A stretch of 64,000 bases of DNA from an uncultured Lachnospira sp. (GCA_910589305.1 CAJUTV010000012.1:1-64000); one strand, 5' to 3'; positions 9,778-18,381 are shown, counted from the first letter of the stretch. The notes: generated by a model from the letters alone, not told the origin. Program-made: numbers and translations.

Positions 9778-10206
9778 TTAATATAATCTTGCTACTCCTT
9801 CAAAATGTCCATCACCATCAATACCACATACCTCCACATTTGCATATACGCTTATAATTTGCTGCATTGCTGCATAATCCCCCGAAGAAAAACCACATGC
9901 TGTTGTCTCATATCGAGTACCTGAAAAAGAATATGTATTCCCCCATGAATCTTCAACATATCCCTTTACATAAAAATCACAATAATTACCTGTATATAAA
10001 TCTATACCACCCTTAAAATCATTAATCCAATATTTAATTGTTGCCCTGTCAGATTCTCCCACTGGAAATGTTGTACTGGTTCCTATCGCAATTGGTGTCA
10101 TAGCAGTTGGTGCTGCTCCTCCATTTGAAGCACTAGCTTGTACTCCCATTATACTGCTTACACTTAAAATCACACTCAACATTACTCCTGTGCATTTTTT
10201 TAACAT
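9778..10206 (-). CDS. Small secreted protein
   Basis: 142 residues. The start is fixed by GGAGGA 8 bases upstream of the ATG at 10206. A clear signal peptide (MLKKCTGVMLSVILSVSSIMG, cleavage after VQA or QAS near 23-25) is followed by a roughly 115-residue mature domain with KYWINDFKGGIDLY, DSWGNTYSF and a C-terminal FEGVARLY. Only two or three cysteines, no lantibiotic-like leader. I do not recognise the family; tail homology to the remnant at 8424-8477 shows that the locus once held at least two copies. Context suggests an exported partner of the downstream lipoprotein and permease. Confidence 0.7.
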   Translation of the reverse strand: MLKKCTGVMLSVILSVSSIMGVQASASNGGAAPTAMTPIAIGTSTTFPVGESDRATIKYWINDFKGGIDLYTGNYCDFYVKGYVEDSWGNTYSFSGTRYETTACGFSSGDYAAMQQIISVYANVEVCGIDGDGHFEGVARLY

Positions 10207-10302
10207 AATAAATTCCTCCTTTGTATTTTTGTTCCCATTTACATTATACATGATTTTTGTATTTATTCAACTAAAATAAAAGAATTTGTAAATAAACCAT
10301 TA

Positions 10303-10896
10303 TTACTTTGAAATATAGGGGTTTCCTTTCACTAAAAAACGCCACAAATAATCTTTTGCTTCCTCTGCATAATCAATATTAATTCTTTTTGTCTTAACAA
10401 TTTCTTCTGGTTTAATTCGTGTGGCATCCTCTAAATATAAAGTATCACCACATAAATCCTCACCATAACTGTCCTTTGTAATTCCCATAGCTTGACTTAA
10501 TTTTCCCGGTCCATTACATAAATTTTTAATAGAAGTGTTTTTTCTTCTCTTTTTCATCAACTCGATTCCTTCTACTGGCTCTAATGCTCGAATCAGCAAA
10601 ACTTCTGGAACATCTTTAAGATTGGTTACAACATTCATACAAATATACATTCCATATATAAGATAAATATAAGCATAACCACCTTCTCCATACTGAATCT
10701 TTGTCCTTCCAGAACGCACACCTTTATAGGAATGTGCCGCTTTATCCTTAGGGCCCATATAAGCCTCTACTTCCACTATCTTTCCCTTTGTTACGCCTTC
10801 TTTTGTTACATGAACCAACGTTTTTCCTAAAATTTCTTCTGCTATAACAAGCGTATTTCGATTATAAAAGTCACGAGATACTTTTTTTATTTCCAT
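10303..10896 (-). CDS. mpg: DNA-3-methyladenine glycosylase (AAG/MPG family)
   Basis: 197 residues, the usual length of bacterial AAG. It starts base-excision repair by removing alkylated purines from DNA. The recognisable features are EVEAYMGPKDKAAHSY (catalytic Glu and the family GP-DxAxHS pattern, residues 42-57), YGMYICMNVV near 80-90, RALEP near 103 and CNGPGKLSQAMGI near 125, which carries the conserved NGPGKL motif. The AAAGGA site is 8 bases before ATG. Directly upstream of that site lies an R1 fragment (10921-10982), so the promoter must lie in or beyond the repeat. Confidence 0.95.
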   Translation of the reverse strand: MEIKKVSRDFYNRNTLVIAEEILGKTLVHVTKEGVTKGKIVEVEAYMGPKDKAAHSYKGVRSGRTKIQYGEGGYAYIYLIYGMYICMNVVTNLKDVPEVLLIRALEPVEGIELMKKRRKNTSIKNLCNGPGKLSQAMGITKDSYGEDLCGDTLYLEDATRIKPEEIVKTKRINIDYAEEAKDYLWRFLVKGNPYISK

Positions 10897-10920
10897 AATT
10901 ATGTTCCTTTCTATTTTGTG

Positions 10921-10982
10921 GTTAAGCGGATATTCGCAATCCGCTACGCTGCTTGCTCATAACCTCATTACTATTCTATAAT
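10921..10982 (+). repeat. R1 element, 5' half, upstream of mpg
   Basis: Begins GTTAAGCGGATATTCGCAAT, with the AGCGGAT/ATCCGCT hairpin, then GCTTGCTCATAACCTCATTA. It matches the 5' half of the full copies but lacks their GGGTGT/ACACCC hairpin. At 11041-11077 a separate hairpin (CTCCCCACTT... AATGGGGAG) may be the displaced 3' part. The rest of the 10897-11210 gap shows nothing I can name. Confidence 0.75.
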
Positions 10983-11210
10983 ACTTTAATTTTTATCAAA
11001 ACAGACAAGTCAAACGTTTTTCTAATGAAATTAAAATACCAACTCCCCACTTACATAACCTTGTAAATGGGGAGCTGCTAAAAATCTTATTATATAAAAT
11101 TAAGTAACTGGCTATTGTCGCTATCTATAAAAACAAATTCATTGTGCCACAACTTTATTGTCGCTATTTTACCATGTATTCAGCGTATTATCAAGAATAA
11201 CTTTTAATTT

Positions 11211-11495
11211 TTATTCAATATTCTTTGTCCAAATATTCTCAAATTCTTCTTTTGATATCATACAAACACTAAATTCTTCTCCAAATTCACCTTTGTTAAT
11301 ATCATCTACAGAAGGTATTGGTTCTTCTGTAATAAATTTCCATTCTTTATCTTGTAAATTATTGATATGTCCATCTGCAAAAACTTCAATCATTCTTGTT
11401 GCATATCGCTCTTCATCTAAATCAACCTCATAAAGTATCGTCACAGGCTCTTGCTCAAAATTATGTTTCCAGTCACAACTTATATATTCATACAT
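11211..11495 (-). CDS. DUF6881-like protein, possible immunity protein
   Basis: 94 residues beginning MYEYISCDWKHNFEQEPV. The pattern W-x-H-N-F-x-x-E-P-V, E-R-Y-A-T-R-M-I-E-V-F-x-D-G and EEPIPSVDDIN is that of DUF6881, a small domain found in polymorphic-toxin immunity loci. The GGAGA ribosome binding site lies inside the end of the upstream GNAT gene, with one base between the two genes, so they are translationally coupled. No toxin gene is present. The family is assigned from memory of the motif; immunity function is inferred. Confidence 0.65.
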   Translation of the reverse strand: MYEYISCDWKHNFEQEPVTILYEVDLDEERYATRMIEVFADGHINNLQDKEWKFITEEPIPSVDDINKGEFGEEFSVCMISKEEFENIWTKNIE

Positions 11496-11496
11496 T

Positions 11497-12084
11497 CTAA
11501 AATTCTCCTCGCACTATATAGTCGCCCTTTTTAAAAAATGTACTATAAATTCTTTCCATTGCCTTTTGTATTTGAAACTTTTTAAGATTTTGCCCAACAG
11601 GCATATATAATATTTCATAATCCACTCCGCCGTCTGCTTGAGTGAAAACTCCTGTCTCATAAAATTCATTTTTTAGATAAAATTGTTTTCTTCTTGTTCG
11701 GATAAATTCTTGTTCTTCATCACTAGCTTTACTAATATCTTCTATTTCTGCCACAATAGCATCCACATCATAAAATATGTTTTTAAATTCCTTGACAAAC
11801 CTTCCACCTAAACCTGTTCCTCTATCCATTTTATGAACTGCCAAATAATCTAATAATACAATAGTATCATTTTGTGGTCTTTCAAAAACAGCATATGCTT
11901 TTAGTATTGTTTCTTCATATACACCATACACCTTACTGATGCCCTTATTATATAAATTTTGTAAAAGCTCTAATGGCTTTATCTCTTTTTTAGGAAAATC
12001 ACACTGCATATTTGTATTATATAATTTTACTATATCTTTCCAATCTAACTGCTTTATTTCATATTGAACATTATTTAAAACCAT
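11497..12084 (-). CDS. GNAT-family N-acetyltransferase
   Basis: 195 residues. The acetyl-CoA pyrophosphate loop is visible as RGTGLGGRFVKEF (about residues 88-100), preceded by the beta strands VLLDYLAVHK. The C-terminal part (QFYLKNEFYETGVF, then a GVDYEILYMPVG strand) is also typical. Substrate unknown. It forms a tight pair with the DUF6881-like gene downstream (1-bp gap). Confidence 0.8.
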   Translation of the reverse strand: MVLNNVQYEIKQLDWKDIVKLYNTNMQCDFPKKEIKPLELLQNLYNKGISKVYGVYEETILKAYAVFERPQNDTIVLLDYLAVHKMDRGTGLGGRFVKEFKNIFYDVDAIVAEIEDISKASDEEQEFIRTRRKQFYLKNEFYETGVFTQADGGVDYEILYMPVGQNLKKFQIQKAMERIYSTFFKKGDYIVRGEF

Positions 12085-12170
12085 TTTTAATCTCCATGTT
12101 ATAACTGATTTTTAGAAACAACTTACTATTTTCAACTTTTACCCTTATTTATATCAATATTTGCACCTTA

Positions 12171-12521
12171 TTAAAGATTATACTCTATCCAGTGTCCATT
12201 AGACAATATCTCATATTGCCCCCATTGAGGGCTACCATCTTTACGCCCTTTCACACGAATTGGAAGTATACAATCATGTTGACAATATGGCAATGGCTTA
12301 TCAATTTGAATCCAGCCTTGTTCGTCAATTTCATCTTCAAATTCTTCTAATGCCGTCTTTATATCATCAACAAATGAATCATACGAACTAAATATCGCAT
12401 CTTTACTTGTATAATAATATATATATGTTCCTATTTCTTCTATTTGATGTATCATCACTTTATAAATTGTTGTGGTAGAATTGCATTTATAGGGTTCTTT
12501 TAAATACCCATACATTCTCAT
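12171..12521 (-). CDS. Small acidic protein of unknown function
   Basis: 116 residues starting MRMYGYLKEPY, with GAGGA 9 bases upstream; a TTG six bases earlier is a less likely start. The protein has paired beta strands (TTIYKVMIHQIEEIGTYIYYYT), an acidic helix with DDIKTALEEFEDEIDE, and a final GYPQ-like region WGQYEILSNGHWIEYNL. The size, charge and place next to DUF6881 and GNAT genes suggest an immunity or accessory protein, but I do not recognise a family. Confidence 0.6.
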   Translation of the reverse strand: MRMYGYLKEPYKCNSTTTIYKVMIHQIEEIGTYIYYYTSKDAIFSSYDSFVDDIKTALEEFEDEIDEQGWIQIDKPLPYCQHDCILPIRVKGRKDGSPQWGQYEILSNGHWIEYNL

Positions 12522-12556
12522 AAACAATATTCCTCATTCTATGCTGTTTTTTCAAT

Positions 12557-13369
12557 CTATTCTTCTATATACTGCATATATTTATCATATGTTTGCTGAT
12601 ATTTTTTTAAGGCTGTTTCACGATAAATTTTTTTATTTCTCGCTTTTGTGTCTTCTACTTTTTCTTCAATTTGTTCCATTAACTTCTCTTGTTTTTCTTT
12701 TTCCCATAAAATTTTTGTCTCATCTTCTTTTATCTTCTTATTTTTTTCCATTTTTGCTTTTTTATCTTTTATTTTACTATGATTTTTCTCATCACAAAAA
12801 ATACGCTTCTTACTGCTTGTTTTTAAAAATGTATAAGAATCATTTAATTGGATTCCTTTACACTGCCCTGCATAAGGAATACCCAACTCTTTTGGATTAT
12901 CCTCACTTAGTGAAAACACAGTGCCTGTAAGTTTCCATGCACTTCCACACAAATGATACCCTTTTGTACCAGATAACTCTCTTTCCATCAACGCATATAT
13001 TTTTGCTCTATAAGACGAATCATTTAACATCTTATTTAAATTTGTATTATCAATATATAATAAATTTTCACCATCCATTACTCCATCAGGATTCCTTGTT
13101 ACAAATTTGTATTCAGGAAACAATGTGCTTATCTCTTGTTTTAATTCATCAATCGTAGAAACTTTTGAATTTGATATCATTTCACTATACTGAATTTGCC
13201 ATTTCTTTTCCATCGACAATAAATCATTTGTAAATGCACTTAATGACGGATACCTTTTATTAGAATCAAAACTTGCCAACTCTATACTTTTTGATTTATT
13301 TTTTTGCGAAACAACCTCCTTCTGCTCCATTTTACTATAATAGCTACTTCCAATTCCCTCAACAGACAT
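12557..13369 (-). CDS. DUF6033-like protein with C-terminal coiled coil
   Basis: 270 residues, GGAGGA 8 bases before ATG. The N-terminus MSVEGIGSSYYSK resembles MSVSEIYGGSYQK of the 57785-58186 protein. The middle contains LFPEYKFVTR and LLYIDNTNLNKMLNDSSYR, which parallels VVLIDEEKIEKMASDENYR in the protein at 61441-62193. The C-terminal 90 residues are a lysine/glutamate-rich coiled coil (KKAKMEKNKKIKEDE). It is therefore an outlying member of the family set that fills 57-62 kb. No signal peptide or catalytic motif. Function unknown; the number DUF6033 is from memory. Confidence 0.7.
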   Translation of the reverse strand: MSVEGIGSSYYSKMEQKEVVSQKNKSKSIELASFDSNKRYPSLSAFTNDLLSMEKKWQIQYSEMISNSKVSTIDELKQEISTLFPEYKFVTRNPDGVMDGENLLYIDNTNLNKMLNDSSYRAKIYALMERELSGTKGYHLCGSAWKLTGTVFSLSEDNPKELGIPYAGQCKGIQLNDSYTFLKTSSKKRIFCDEKNHSKIKDKKAKMEKNKKIKEDETKILWEKEKQEKLMEQIEEKVEDTKARNKKIYRETALKKYQQTYDKYMQYIEE

Positions 13370-13467
13370 ATCTTTTTCCTCCCATAAAATAATATAAAAA
13401 TGTATCGGAAAATAAAACTCCCTTTTTAATAGCTATTTCGCGAATAATAAATTTCATTCTGTAAATG

Positions 13468-13515
13468 TCAAGCAGATATTTGCAATCTTTACTATTTTCT
13501 CATCATTTTATTGTC
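13468..13515 (+). repeat. Eroded R1 fragment (5' half)
   Basis: GTCAAGCAGATATTTGCAAT followed by an AT-rich version of the CTTGCTCATAACCTCATT segment. Similarity to the 10921 copy is clear at the start and poor later. Confidence 0.45.
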
Positions 13516-13560
13516 TTTTTATAATATTTTTTATTATCATTCTTGTAATATACTAATATC

Positions 13561-14445
13561 TTATTCAAAATAATATAAATACACATCTTCTAAATCTATA
13601 TTATCACTTACCTTAACTGCATTGTCAGGCAATTGGTCGCCTACAACCCTTAAAGCAAGACCTTCCTTTCGCTGTCTGATATTACCTATCTTATATTTTT
13701 TTTGGAGTTTACTTATATCATCAAGTGTACAAGTAATTTCACCAACTTTTCCTGTCATTGATTCAATTAAATGAATTGGTGTTCCTTCTGCTATAATTTC
13801 TCCTTTTTTTAAAAGCAGTACCCTGTCTGCTATACATTCAATATCACTCACCACATGAGTTGCAAAAAGTATAATCTTATCTTTGCTAAGTTTAGCAATA
13901 TAATTTCTTATTCCTATCCGTTCCTTTGGGTCAAGCCCCGCTGTCGGTTCATCAAGAATCAAAATTTGAGGATTGCCAAGCAGAGCTTGTGCCAGCAAAA
14001 CACGCTGTTTCATTCCACCTGAAAATTGTCCAATTTTTCGATTTGCCATCGTTGTTAAATTGACAATTTCTAACAATTCATCAATCTGTTGTTTAACTGT
14101 TTGCCCTTTATCATTTTCTTTATGAACACCTTTTATTTGCGCCATATACTTTAAAAATGCACGAGGCGAAAAATCCTCATAAAATCCTTGCTGTTGAGGC
14201 ATATATCCAATAAGTTTCCTAAAATGCTTTCCCATATCAAGAATTTCTTTTCCATCATAAAGAATCTGTCCGCCATTTTCTTTATCTCTATCTACATTAT
14301 CTGTAATCAAATTAATCATTGTAGATTTTCCTGCACCATTTGCGCCAAGTATGCCATAAATTCCTGATTCAAATGTATAATTTACCCCTTTTAATGCCTG
14401 TACTGTTCCATAAGTCTTTTTCAAACTTTTTAATTCTAACTGCAC
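13561..14445 (-). CDS. ABC transporter ATP-binding protein
   Basis: 294 residues. Walker A GANGAGKST at 34-42, Q-loop MPQQQGFYEDFS near 88, signature FSGGMKQR near 139 and Walker B ILILDEPTAGLD near 158, then the H-loop FATHVVSD. A C-terminal extension of about 80 residues (GEITCTLDD..., LEDVYLYYFE) is typical of ATPases that serve ABC-2 permeases. The start codon is GTG, placed 7 bases after a strong AGGAGGG. No permease gene is adjacent; the ABC-2 permease at 6347-8371 is the nearest possible partner. Flanked by R1 fragments on both sides. Confidence 0.88.
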   Translation of the reverse strand: MQLELKSLKKTYGTVQALKGVNYTFESGIYGILGANGAGKSTMINLITDNVDRDKENGGQILYDGKEILDMGKHFRKLIGYMPQQQGFYEDFSPRAFLKYMAQIKGVHKENDKGQTVKQQIDELLEIVNLTTMANRKIGQFSGGMKQRVLLAQALLGNPQILILDEPTAGLDPKERIGIRNYIAKLSKDKIILFATHVVSDIECIADRVLLLKKGEIIAEGTPIHLIESMTGKVGEITCTLDDISKLQKKYKIGNIRQRKEGLALRVVGDQLPDNAVKVSDNIDLEDVYLYYFE

Positions 14446-14478
14446 TATAAATCCCTCCTTTCTGCCTATTTTCTTTTC

Positions 14479-14534
14479 AAGTCAAACAAATATTTGCAAT
14501 CCACATTGCTACTTGTTCATAATCTTATTGCCAC
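14479..14534 (+). repeat. Eroded R1 fragment upstream of the ABC ATPase
   Basis: GTCAAACAAATATTTGCAAT followed by ACTTGTTCATAATCTTATTG, the same order as the 10921-10982 copy (GCTTGCTCATAACCTCATTA). The AGCGGAT hairpin is destroyed by substitutions. Confidence 0.6.
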
Positions 14535-14593
14535 TTTATTTCATTTTTTCACCAGACAAGCTTTACTTTTATTTGAAAATTCAGAAACTTCTT

Positions 14594-15139
14594 TTATAAA
14601 ATTATATAATTTTTTACTTGCTGCAAATTATAATCCAAATTATCCGTTCCATTTAAAACAATTTGTTTACATTTCAATAATTTCTGCCACTCATCATGCT
14701 GTGCCTTGCTTCTCATATTTATATCCCCATTATCATACTTAGCTGCCCATTCAATAAATTCCAAATGATTTTGATACATATCTCCACCCTTTTCAATTCG
14801 AGAACCAAACTTCCTTTTTTCTCGTTCCTTTAGCCTTGCAATACGAATATCTGTATCTGTTACAAGCCGAACAGCCAATGAAAAAAATGGTATCAACTCA
14901 TTTCCCCAATTAACAAGAGAACCTGATATGACAATTTTATCATACTTTTCAATATCTTCTCTCATTAATTGTACTCTTTCCTGTATTTTTCTTTTTTCTA
15001 TATATGGCGGATTTGTTGGCAGCCAAAAATAATCGTCTGTATCCATAAAAAAATAGTTCATATTCTTGTGAATATGCTTTGCTAAAGTGGTTGTTCCTGA
15101 ACCTGAAGCACCATAAATGTGAATTACATTTTTGCTCAT
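14594..15139 (-). CDS. P-loop nucleotide kinase-like protein
   Basis: 181 residues. The start at 15139 (MSKNVIHIYGASGSG) is preferred because GAGGA lies 7 bases upstream; a slightly longer reading would start inside that ribosome binding site. Walker A is GASGSGTTT (residues 10-18), then DTDDYFW near 34, and an LID-like basic stretch RIARLKEREKRKFGSR near 125. This is the topology-modulation/adenylate-kinase-like family of small P-loop phosphotransferases; substrate unknown. It carries a truncated R2 leader. Confidence 0.8.
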   Translation of the reverse strand: MSKNVIHIYGASGSGTTTLAKHIHKNMNYFFMDTDDYFWLPTNPPYIEKRKIQERVQLMREDIEKYDKIVISGSLVNWGNELIPFFSLAVRLVTDTDIRIARLKEREKRKFGSRIEKGGDMYQNHLEFIEWAAKYDNGDINMRSKAQHDEWQKLLKCKQIVLNGTDNLDYNLQQVKNYIIL

Positions 15140-15215
15140 TATTTTCCTCATTTCTGCCCTGCTTTATATACAAAAAAACTAAAAGTTTTTACAAGTTCAT
15201 TTTTTACTTACTTAT
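15140..15215 (-). repeat. R2 leader, truncated copy F
   Basis: Minus strand: AAAAACTTTTAGTTTTTTT, then GCAGGGCAGAAATGAGG, spacer, ATG of the 14594 gene. It shares the linker and Shine-Dalgarno block with copies A and B but lacks the upstream hairpin, and the CAGCGCA partner reads CAGGGCA, so the pseudoknot cannot form here. Confidence 0.65.
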
Positions 15216-15272
15216 CTAATCTACTTGCTATCTAACAATAAAATATTTTAGCGTTATCAAAAAATAACTCAA

Positions 15273-16622
15273 CTACTTCTTTGACTTTATAAACACCTTT
15301 GCCATAATAACAATAAATGTAATGAACTCTGACGCTAAAAAAGATAGCCAAATTCCCGTTATTCCCCAAATACTTGACATAACAACAGCACATATAATTA
15401 TTGCAATTGCACCCCTAAGAATAGACGCGATAAAAGCCAATGCTGCTTTATCTGTCGCCGAATAATAGGCTATCAATATAATATTAATTCCTGCAATAAT
15501 ATATCCTAAAAAATAAAGTCTCATGCCACTATGTGCGTATAACACAAGCTCATTATTTCCTTCACTATTAAATATTTCAATAAAAAAATCAGTAGCTCCC
15601 CATGTACTTGCGATAATAACTATTTCTACAAATAAACATACACTAATTGTTAATTTCAATAACTGTTGAACTTGCTTTTTATTATTGCTTCCATAGCTAT
15701 TGCTAATAAGCGGCTGTACTCCCTGTGAAATACCATTAAATATGGACATTGCTACAATGGATATATTTGCTATTACTCCATAGGCAGCAACACCGATATT
15801 TCCTGCTATGCCAAGTATTAATATATTAAAAACGGCAGTGGTGACTGCTGAACTGATTTCTCCTACAAATGCTGAAACACCAAGTTTACAGCATGAAAAT
15901 AAATGATGAATAGAAGGGGTTGTCCTCTGAAATTTTATACTTATATCACTTTTATTTTCATGTATAACGGCAGATGGAAATATACGCATTTTTATTTTTC
16001 TTATATCTTTATGCAAATAATGTGTACAGCATACAAGCATTGTCACAACTGGTGAAAAAGCGGTCGCTAAAGCTGCTCCTGCAAGTCCCCACCCCATTGG
16101 AAACATAAAAATATAATCAAATACAATATTAAATACACTTCCTGACAATGAACCAATCATTGCAATTGTAGTAGCATTATCATTTCTTGCGAACGCTGTA
16201 AACGCATAATTCATCATAAAAAATGGCGTATTTATCAAAACGATTCGTATATAATCCATTCCCAAATCTGTTATAGCCTGATTTGCTCCCATTATTTTAA
16301 GTACCCATTCAGGAGCAATAATGCCTAATAAAATAAATGGAATACTAACAATAATATCCCACAACAAGGCATGTGTAAAATAAAAATTAATATTCTTGTC
16401 TCCTGTCGCTTTTCTAATTGCATATCTTGTTGCAGAACCAATACCAATCATAGCACCAATTGCATATATCAACCCATAGATGGGCAGCACCAGATTCAAA
16501 ACTGTCAACCCGTCTGCACCAGAGTGTATCGAAATGAAAAAAGTGTCTGCAAGTATATAAACAGACACGCCAACCATTCCAGCTACACTTTGTAATACAA
16601 ATTTCAAAAATTTTTTTGTCAT
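15273..16622 (-). CDS. MATE-family efflux transporter (MepA-like)
   Basis: 449 residues with about 12 predicted TM helices in two six-helix halves; the halves are joined by a basic loop near residues 195-225 (HYLHKDIRKIKMRIFP). Typical segments include GIGSATRYAIRKATGD near 60-75 and NISIVAMSIFNGISQGVQPLISNSYGS near 285-310. It probably exports drugs or metabolites using a cation gradient; substrate unknown. The ribosome binding site is weak: the only AGGA lies about 17 bases upstream. Confidence 0.92.
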   Translation of the reverse strand: MTKKFLKFVLQSVAGMVGVSVYILADTFFISIHSGADGLTVLNLVLPIYGLIYAIGAMIGIGSATRYAIRKATGDKNINFYFTHALLWDIIVSIPFILLGIIAPEWVLKIMGANQAITDLGMDYIRIVLINTPFFMMNYAFTAFARNDNATTIAMIGSLSGSVFNIVFDYIFMFPMGWGLAGAALATAFSPVVTMLVCCTHYLHKDIRKIKMRIFPSAVIHENKSDISIKFQRTTPSIHHLFSCCKLGVSAFVGEISSAVTTAVFNILILGIAGNIGVAAYGVIANISIVAMSIFNGISQGVQPLISNSYGSNNKKQVQQLLKLTISVCLFVEIVIIASTWGATDFFIEIFNSEGNNELVLYAHSGMRLYFLGYIIAGINIILIAYYSATDKAALAFIASILRGAIAIIICAVVMSSIWGITGIWLSFLASEFITFIVIMAKVFIKSKK

Positions 16623-16761
16623 AAATTTTATATATAAATTCCTTTCATTTTTCTAATGGAACCTTATCAGAAAAGTTTTTTACTTTTTTAATTAAATTTA
16701 CCTATTTTGACAAACATTTAAACTTTTGCCAAAATGCCGCAAATTGACAACAAGATTACAA

Positions 16762-16797
16762 ACAGACAGCAAAGGACATTGTAAATATCTGTTTAAC
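16762..16797 (-). repeat. Eroded R1 fragment
   Basis: Plus-strand GCAAAGGACATTGTAAATAT followed by CTGTTTAACCT resembles the end of the reverse-oriented copy at 34741-34786 (TAGCGGATTGCGAATATCCG then CTTAAC). The remaining 16623-16983 gap holds this fragment, the terminator that follows, and AT-rich sequence. Confidence 0.4.
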
Positions 16798-16799
16798 CT

Positions 16800-16829
16800 T
16801 AAAAATGTTGCCATACTTTGTATGGCAAC
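16800..16829 (-). terminator. Terminator downstream of the jacalin-domain gene
   Basis: GTTGCCATAC/GTATGGCAAC perfect 10-bp stem with a 3-nt loop, followed on the minus strand by ATTTTTAAGG. It lies 155 bp past the stop of the 16984 gene and separates it from the MATE gene. Confidence 0.8.
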
Positions 16830-16983
16830 TGTTGTACTTATCAAAAAATATATTAATAATGATTATAAATCTTATAACCTTTTTATGCAATAGATTTCAA
16901 TAAAATTTAGTTTTGTATCAATTCTTTAAATCCGCATAAAAACAAAAATTATTTAAATATTAAAAAAATATTATATTTTTTAA

Positions 16984-18270
16984 TTATAATTTTTTAAAAT
17001 AGACCCCTATCTTAGAAATAAACCCATTATCATAACTGTTGTTGCCAAAGAAAGCTATAATCTCTTCTTTATCATTGTCTCTTTTAATCTCAAATAAGTT
17101 CTCTTCTTTTATTGGTTGATATTCATGATTTGAATATGGTCTGCGTCCATAAGGACCATAGGTTTTCCCTTTATTCGTTTTGAATGTAATTAAGGATAAC
17201 GCTTTTTCAGAATGATTCTTCCACTTTTCAAAGTATCCATTAATCTCTGAGATAAAATCATTGTCTTCAAGAAGCACATTTACTGGTTGTCCGCCAACTC
17301 CTCCATGATGAATAGAAGTATTATCATTATAAGTAATCGTTATTCCATCTATGATACAACCATAATTAACTGTTATTTTTTTTATTCTTTTTGCTTCAGA
17401 TATATCATCAAAATAGTTTGTTGTCATATCTCCATACGATTCTGACTTTCTGTAGTTCAAATCTTCGTTTTTAATCAATTCATCCCATTGTTCTAATACA
17501 TCATATATATTTTTCATATCATCATTCAAGGAATCAACTAATTTCCTTCGCTCATTTTCTGCCATCTCTTTTGCTTTTTTTTCTCCATAAATTACAGCAT
17601 CCGATGAATAATTTTTATTGGTAAATTTATCCTTAAATGAATAAAAAACATATGGGTCTTCACCAATAACGCCTGTTTCTCTTTTAATTTCTGTAATATA
17701 TTCCAGTCTCGTTTTTAACAAATCATCTGCTGTTGTTTTTGCATGATTATAATAATTTGTTAAATATGTTTTATATGTCTTATATTCTGGTCTGTCCTTG
17801 ATATTTCCCTTATTGTGAATGGCAGCCAATTCTTTATAATAAATCAAAGCAATACCAGCTCCAAGTATAAACTCATTGATTGCATTTTTCTTGACATAAT
17901 CCCCTTTCAAAAATTCAATTGCCTGTGAAAGAGTATGTAAATTATTTTTCAAGTCAGCTTCCGCCTTCTCCGTCGTATATTCAACATTTCCTTTCTGATT
18001 CGCATAATCAATTGTATAATAATATGTAGCAGATGAAATAACTGCTAGCTTTTCAGCAATAGACTGTCTTTTATTTTCATCTTTCACAAGTTTAGATATA
18101 TCTTCATATAACTTACTTGTATCTAAATTAGACACCTTATCACCAAATATGCTTGAATATACACTAATTGCGGTTCCTGCATACGATGATATTGTCTTAA
18201 AAACGGATGCCATTAGTTCTTTGGTTATTACAATAGTTCCTATCATTATATTTCTTTTAACATCTTCCAT
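16984..18270 (-). CDS. Helical protein with C-terminal jacalin-like lectin domain
   Basis: 428 residues. The start at 18270 is chosen because AGGAGA is 7 bases upstream; an ATG six bases earlier is only one base from it. Residues 1-250 are nearly all alpha-helical with a hydrophobic N-terminal stretch (IMIGTIVITKELMASVF) and another near 118-133 (EFILGAGIALIYYKEL). Residues 285-428 look like a jacalin fold: ITVNYGCIIDGITITY, HHGGVGG, TFKTNKGKTYGPYG and the terminal GNNSYDNGFISKIGVYFK. Helical domain plus jacalin is reminiscent of pore-forming toxins with carbohydrate-binding tails. There is no signal peptide. It stands alone with its own promoter and terminator. Domain identified by pattern; toxin role is inference. 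Confidence 0.7.
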   Translation of the reverse strand: MEDVKRNIMIGTIVITKELMASVFKTISSYAGTAISVYSSIFGDKVSNLDTSKLYEDISKLVKDENKRQSIAEKLAVISSATYYYTIDYANQKGNVEYTTEKAEADLKNNLHTLSQAIEFLKGDYVKKNAINEFILGAGIALIYYKELAAIHNKGNIKDRPEYKTYKTYLTNYYNHAKTTADDLLKTRLEYITEIKRETGVIGEDPYVFYSFKDKFTNKNYSSDAVIYGEKKAKEMAENERRKLVDSLNDDMKNIYDVLEQWDELIKNEDLNYRKSESYGDMTTNYFDDISEAKRIKKITVNYGCIIDGITITYNDNTSIHHGGVGGQPVNVLLEDNDFISEINGYFEKWKNHSEKALSLITFKTNKGKTYGPYGRRPYSNHEYQPIKEENLFEIKRDNDKEEIIAFFGNNSYDNGFISKIGVYFKKL

Positions 18271-18319
18271 TTGCATATCTCCTAATTATATTAATATTAA
18301 TGTTAATCTTATGTTATAT

Positions 18320-18346
18320 ATTATATCATGTATTTAAAAATGTCAA
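18320..18346 (-). promoter_or_regulatory. Promoter of the jacalin-domain gene
   Basis: Minus strand TTGACA (18341-18346) and TATAAT (18320-18325), both consensus but with a short 15-bp spacer. About 50 bp before the start codon. Confidence 0.55.
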
Positions 18347-18381
18347 TTTTTTACAATTTAAATACACTTTGATAAAACCAT

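Noticed and set aside
5481..10206. A lantibiotic or other RiPP cluster
   Set aside because: The small secreted proteins have ordinary signal peptides and 115-165-residue mature parts, and no modification enzyme is present.
12541..12930. Plus-strand leucine/phenylalanine-rich frame opposite the DUF6033-like gene
   Set aside because: It is the complement of a lysine/glutamate coiled coil and has no ribosome binding site.
16984..18270. Start at the ATG at 18276 for the jacalin-domain gene
   Set aside because: Only one base separates it from AGGAGA; the ATG at 18270 has a normal 7-base spacer.
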